From Arthrobacter sp. SLBN-112 (GTDB lineage Bacteria; Actinomycetota; Actinomycetes; Actinomycetales; Micrococcaceae): DNA of 64,000 nt. Location: contig NZ_VFMU01000001.1 in NCBI RefSeq assembly GCF_006715225.1, positions 806,001-870,000 on the forward strand. Direction: 5' to 3'. The number at the start of each line of letters is the position of its first letter. Position 1 is the first letter of the stretch. Below, one piece after another: positions 63,598 through 64,000 of the stretch. Made by a program: the position numbers and the translations under genes. The notes below the pieces were generated by a model. The model searched no databases, was not told the origin of the DNA, and saw only the letters and a list, made by a program, of their open reading frames with translations.

Positions 63598-63915
63598 GAC
63601 TTCTCCTCAAGAATTGAAAGTAATGATCCGCATATCTGCTGCTGGACCATGCTGCTAAGGGCGACCCAAAAATGAAGAAGGGCAACGGTTAGTCACGCAA
63701 CTTGAGCCCCTAACTACCGGCCACCCTGGAGAAAATTACCGGGCAACCGGAGCAATTGCGCACGCTCCGCGCACTTAGCGCCTACCAAGTCTACGAGTTG
63801 GCGCAATTAAAGACCAATCGGGCCGCAAAGGGTGTATAAGGGCCGCCAAAACATCACAGCCAGGGCTGGCCCTTTTTCACAGCAGGATCATAGTTTTCGC
63901 GCGCATCGTGGATGC
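63598..63915. other. Divergent intergenic region upstream of rpmB
   Basis: About 318 bp. It contains two related 14-mers, GGATCATTACTTTC on the minus strand (63616-63629, just upstream of rpmB) and GGATCATAGTTTTC on the plus strand (63885-63898, upstream of the right-edge ORF). An AAGGGCC (63838-63844)/GGCCCTT repeat followed by a T-run near 63868-63877 could be a terminator for a short plus-strand transcript. No RNA family was recognised. Confidence 0.4.
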
Positions 63916-64000
63916 ATGAAGACGCAGCTCCTGCCGGCATCACCGGCCGCAAACAGCTCCGGCCGCCCGGAGCTTTCACTGCCAGCACCGAAGAATCCCT
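63916..64000 (+). CDS. Possible partial ORF cut by right edge
   Basis: ATG at 63916 opens MKTQLLPASPAANSSGRPEL and stays open to the window end (28 codons). No clear Shine-Dalgarno; another ATG overlaps 4 nt upstream in a different frame. Too short to assign. Its divergent position beside the ribosomal operon and the shared upstream 14-mer make it a candidate co-regulated gene. Confidence 0.35.
   Translation, partial: MKTQLLPASPAANSSGRPELSLPAPKNP

Overview
The window is chromosomal DNA from a high-GC actinobacterium, most likely an Arthrobacter/Pseudarthrobacter-type member of the Micrococcaceae. The inference rests on the strong GC bias of the coding regions, the rRNA sequences, the rpmB-rpmG-rpsN cluster, the large GH2 beta-galactosidase, the fused TRAP transporter and the LacI-type regulators. 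No tRNA gene, CRISPR array, IS element or replication origin was recognised.

Layout. 1-6.6 kb: a WS/DGAT-type acyltransferase cut by the left edge, a DUF4430-type lipoprotein translationally coupled to a single-polypeptide ECF importer (T-A-A-S), and a zinc formaldehyde dehydrogenase preceded by an unusually structured leader of about 200 nt. 6.6-10.3 kb: cobalamin-dependent methionine synthase metH. 10.6-16.1 kb: a visibly AT-richer accessory island with a small zinc-ribbon protein and a frameshifted Dam-type DNA methylase on the plus strand, facing two ParB/Srx-fold proteins, a HEPN-like protein and a possible PD-(D/E)xK nuclease on the minus strand. This is the best candidate here for an undescribed (defence or restriction) system. 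16.2-17.5 kb: a 5'-truncated, twice-frameshifted ABC exporter remnant.

17.5-28.4 kb: an LLM oxidoreductase, an alpha/beta hydrolase, and a minus-strand catabolic operon (SAF-domain oxidoreductase, TRAP transporter, 3-hydroxyisobutyrate-dehydrogenase-like enzyme, ABM monooxygenase, gluconokinase, deaminase). A divergent LacI repressor lies across a perfect 18-bp palindromic operator. 28.4-37.4 kb: a divergent gene cluster with an amino-acid-type ABC transporter, DUF1684 protein and two LLM monooxygenases on one side and an FAD/NAD(P) protein plus GNAT acetyltransferase on the other, resembling organosulfur or modified-cysteine salvage loci. 37.5-46.2 kb: a HerA/DUF853-type ATPase, a membrane-anchored unknown, a DUF559 protein flanked by a near-identical 30-bp direct repeat, a thioredoxin-NHL protein coupled to a CopD-CtaG membrane protein, and HU.

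46.5-62.5 kb: two nearly identical minus-strand rRNA operons (16S-23S-5S, no spacer tRNA) in direct orientation, with a lacZ-lacI cassette and its own operator between them. 62.8-63.6 kb: the rpmB-rpmG-rpsN operon encoding cysteine-poor (zinc-independent) ribosomal proteins, then a partial ORF at the right edge. Most long ORFs antisense to these genes are GC-rich shadows and are not annotated.
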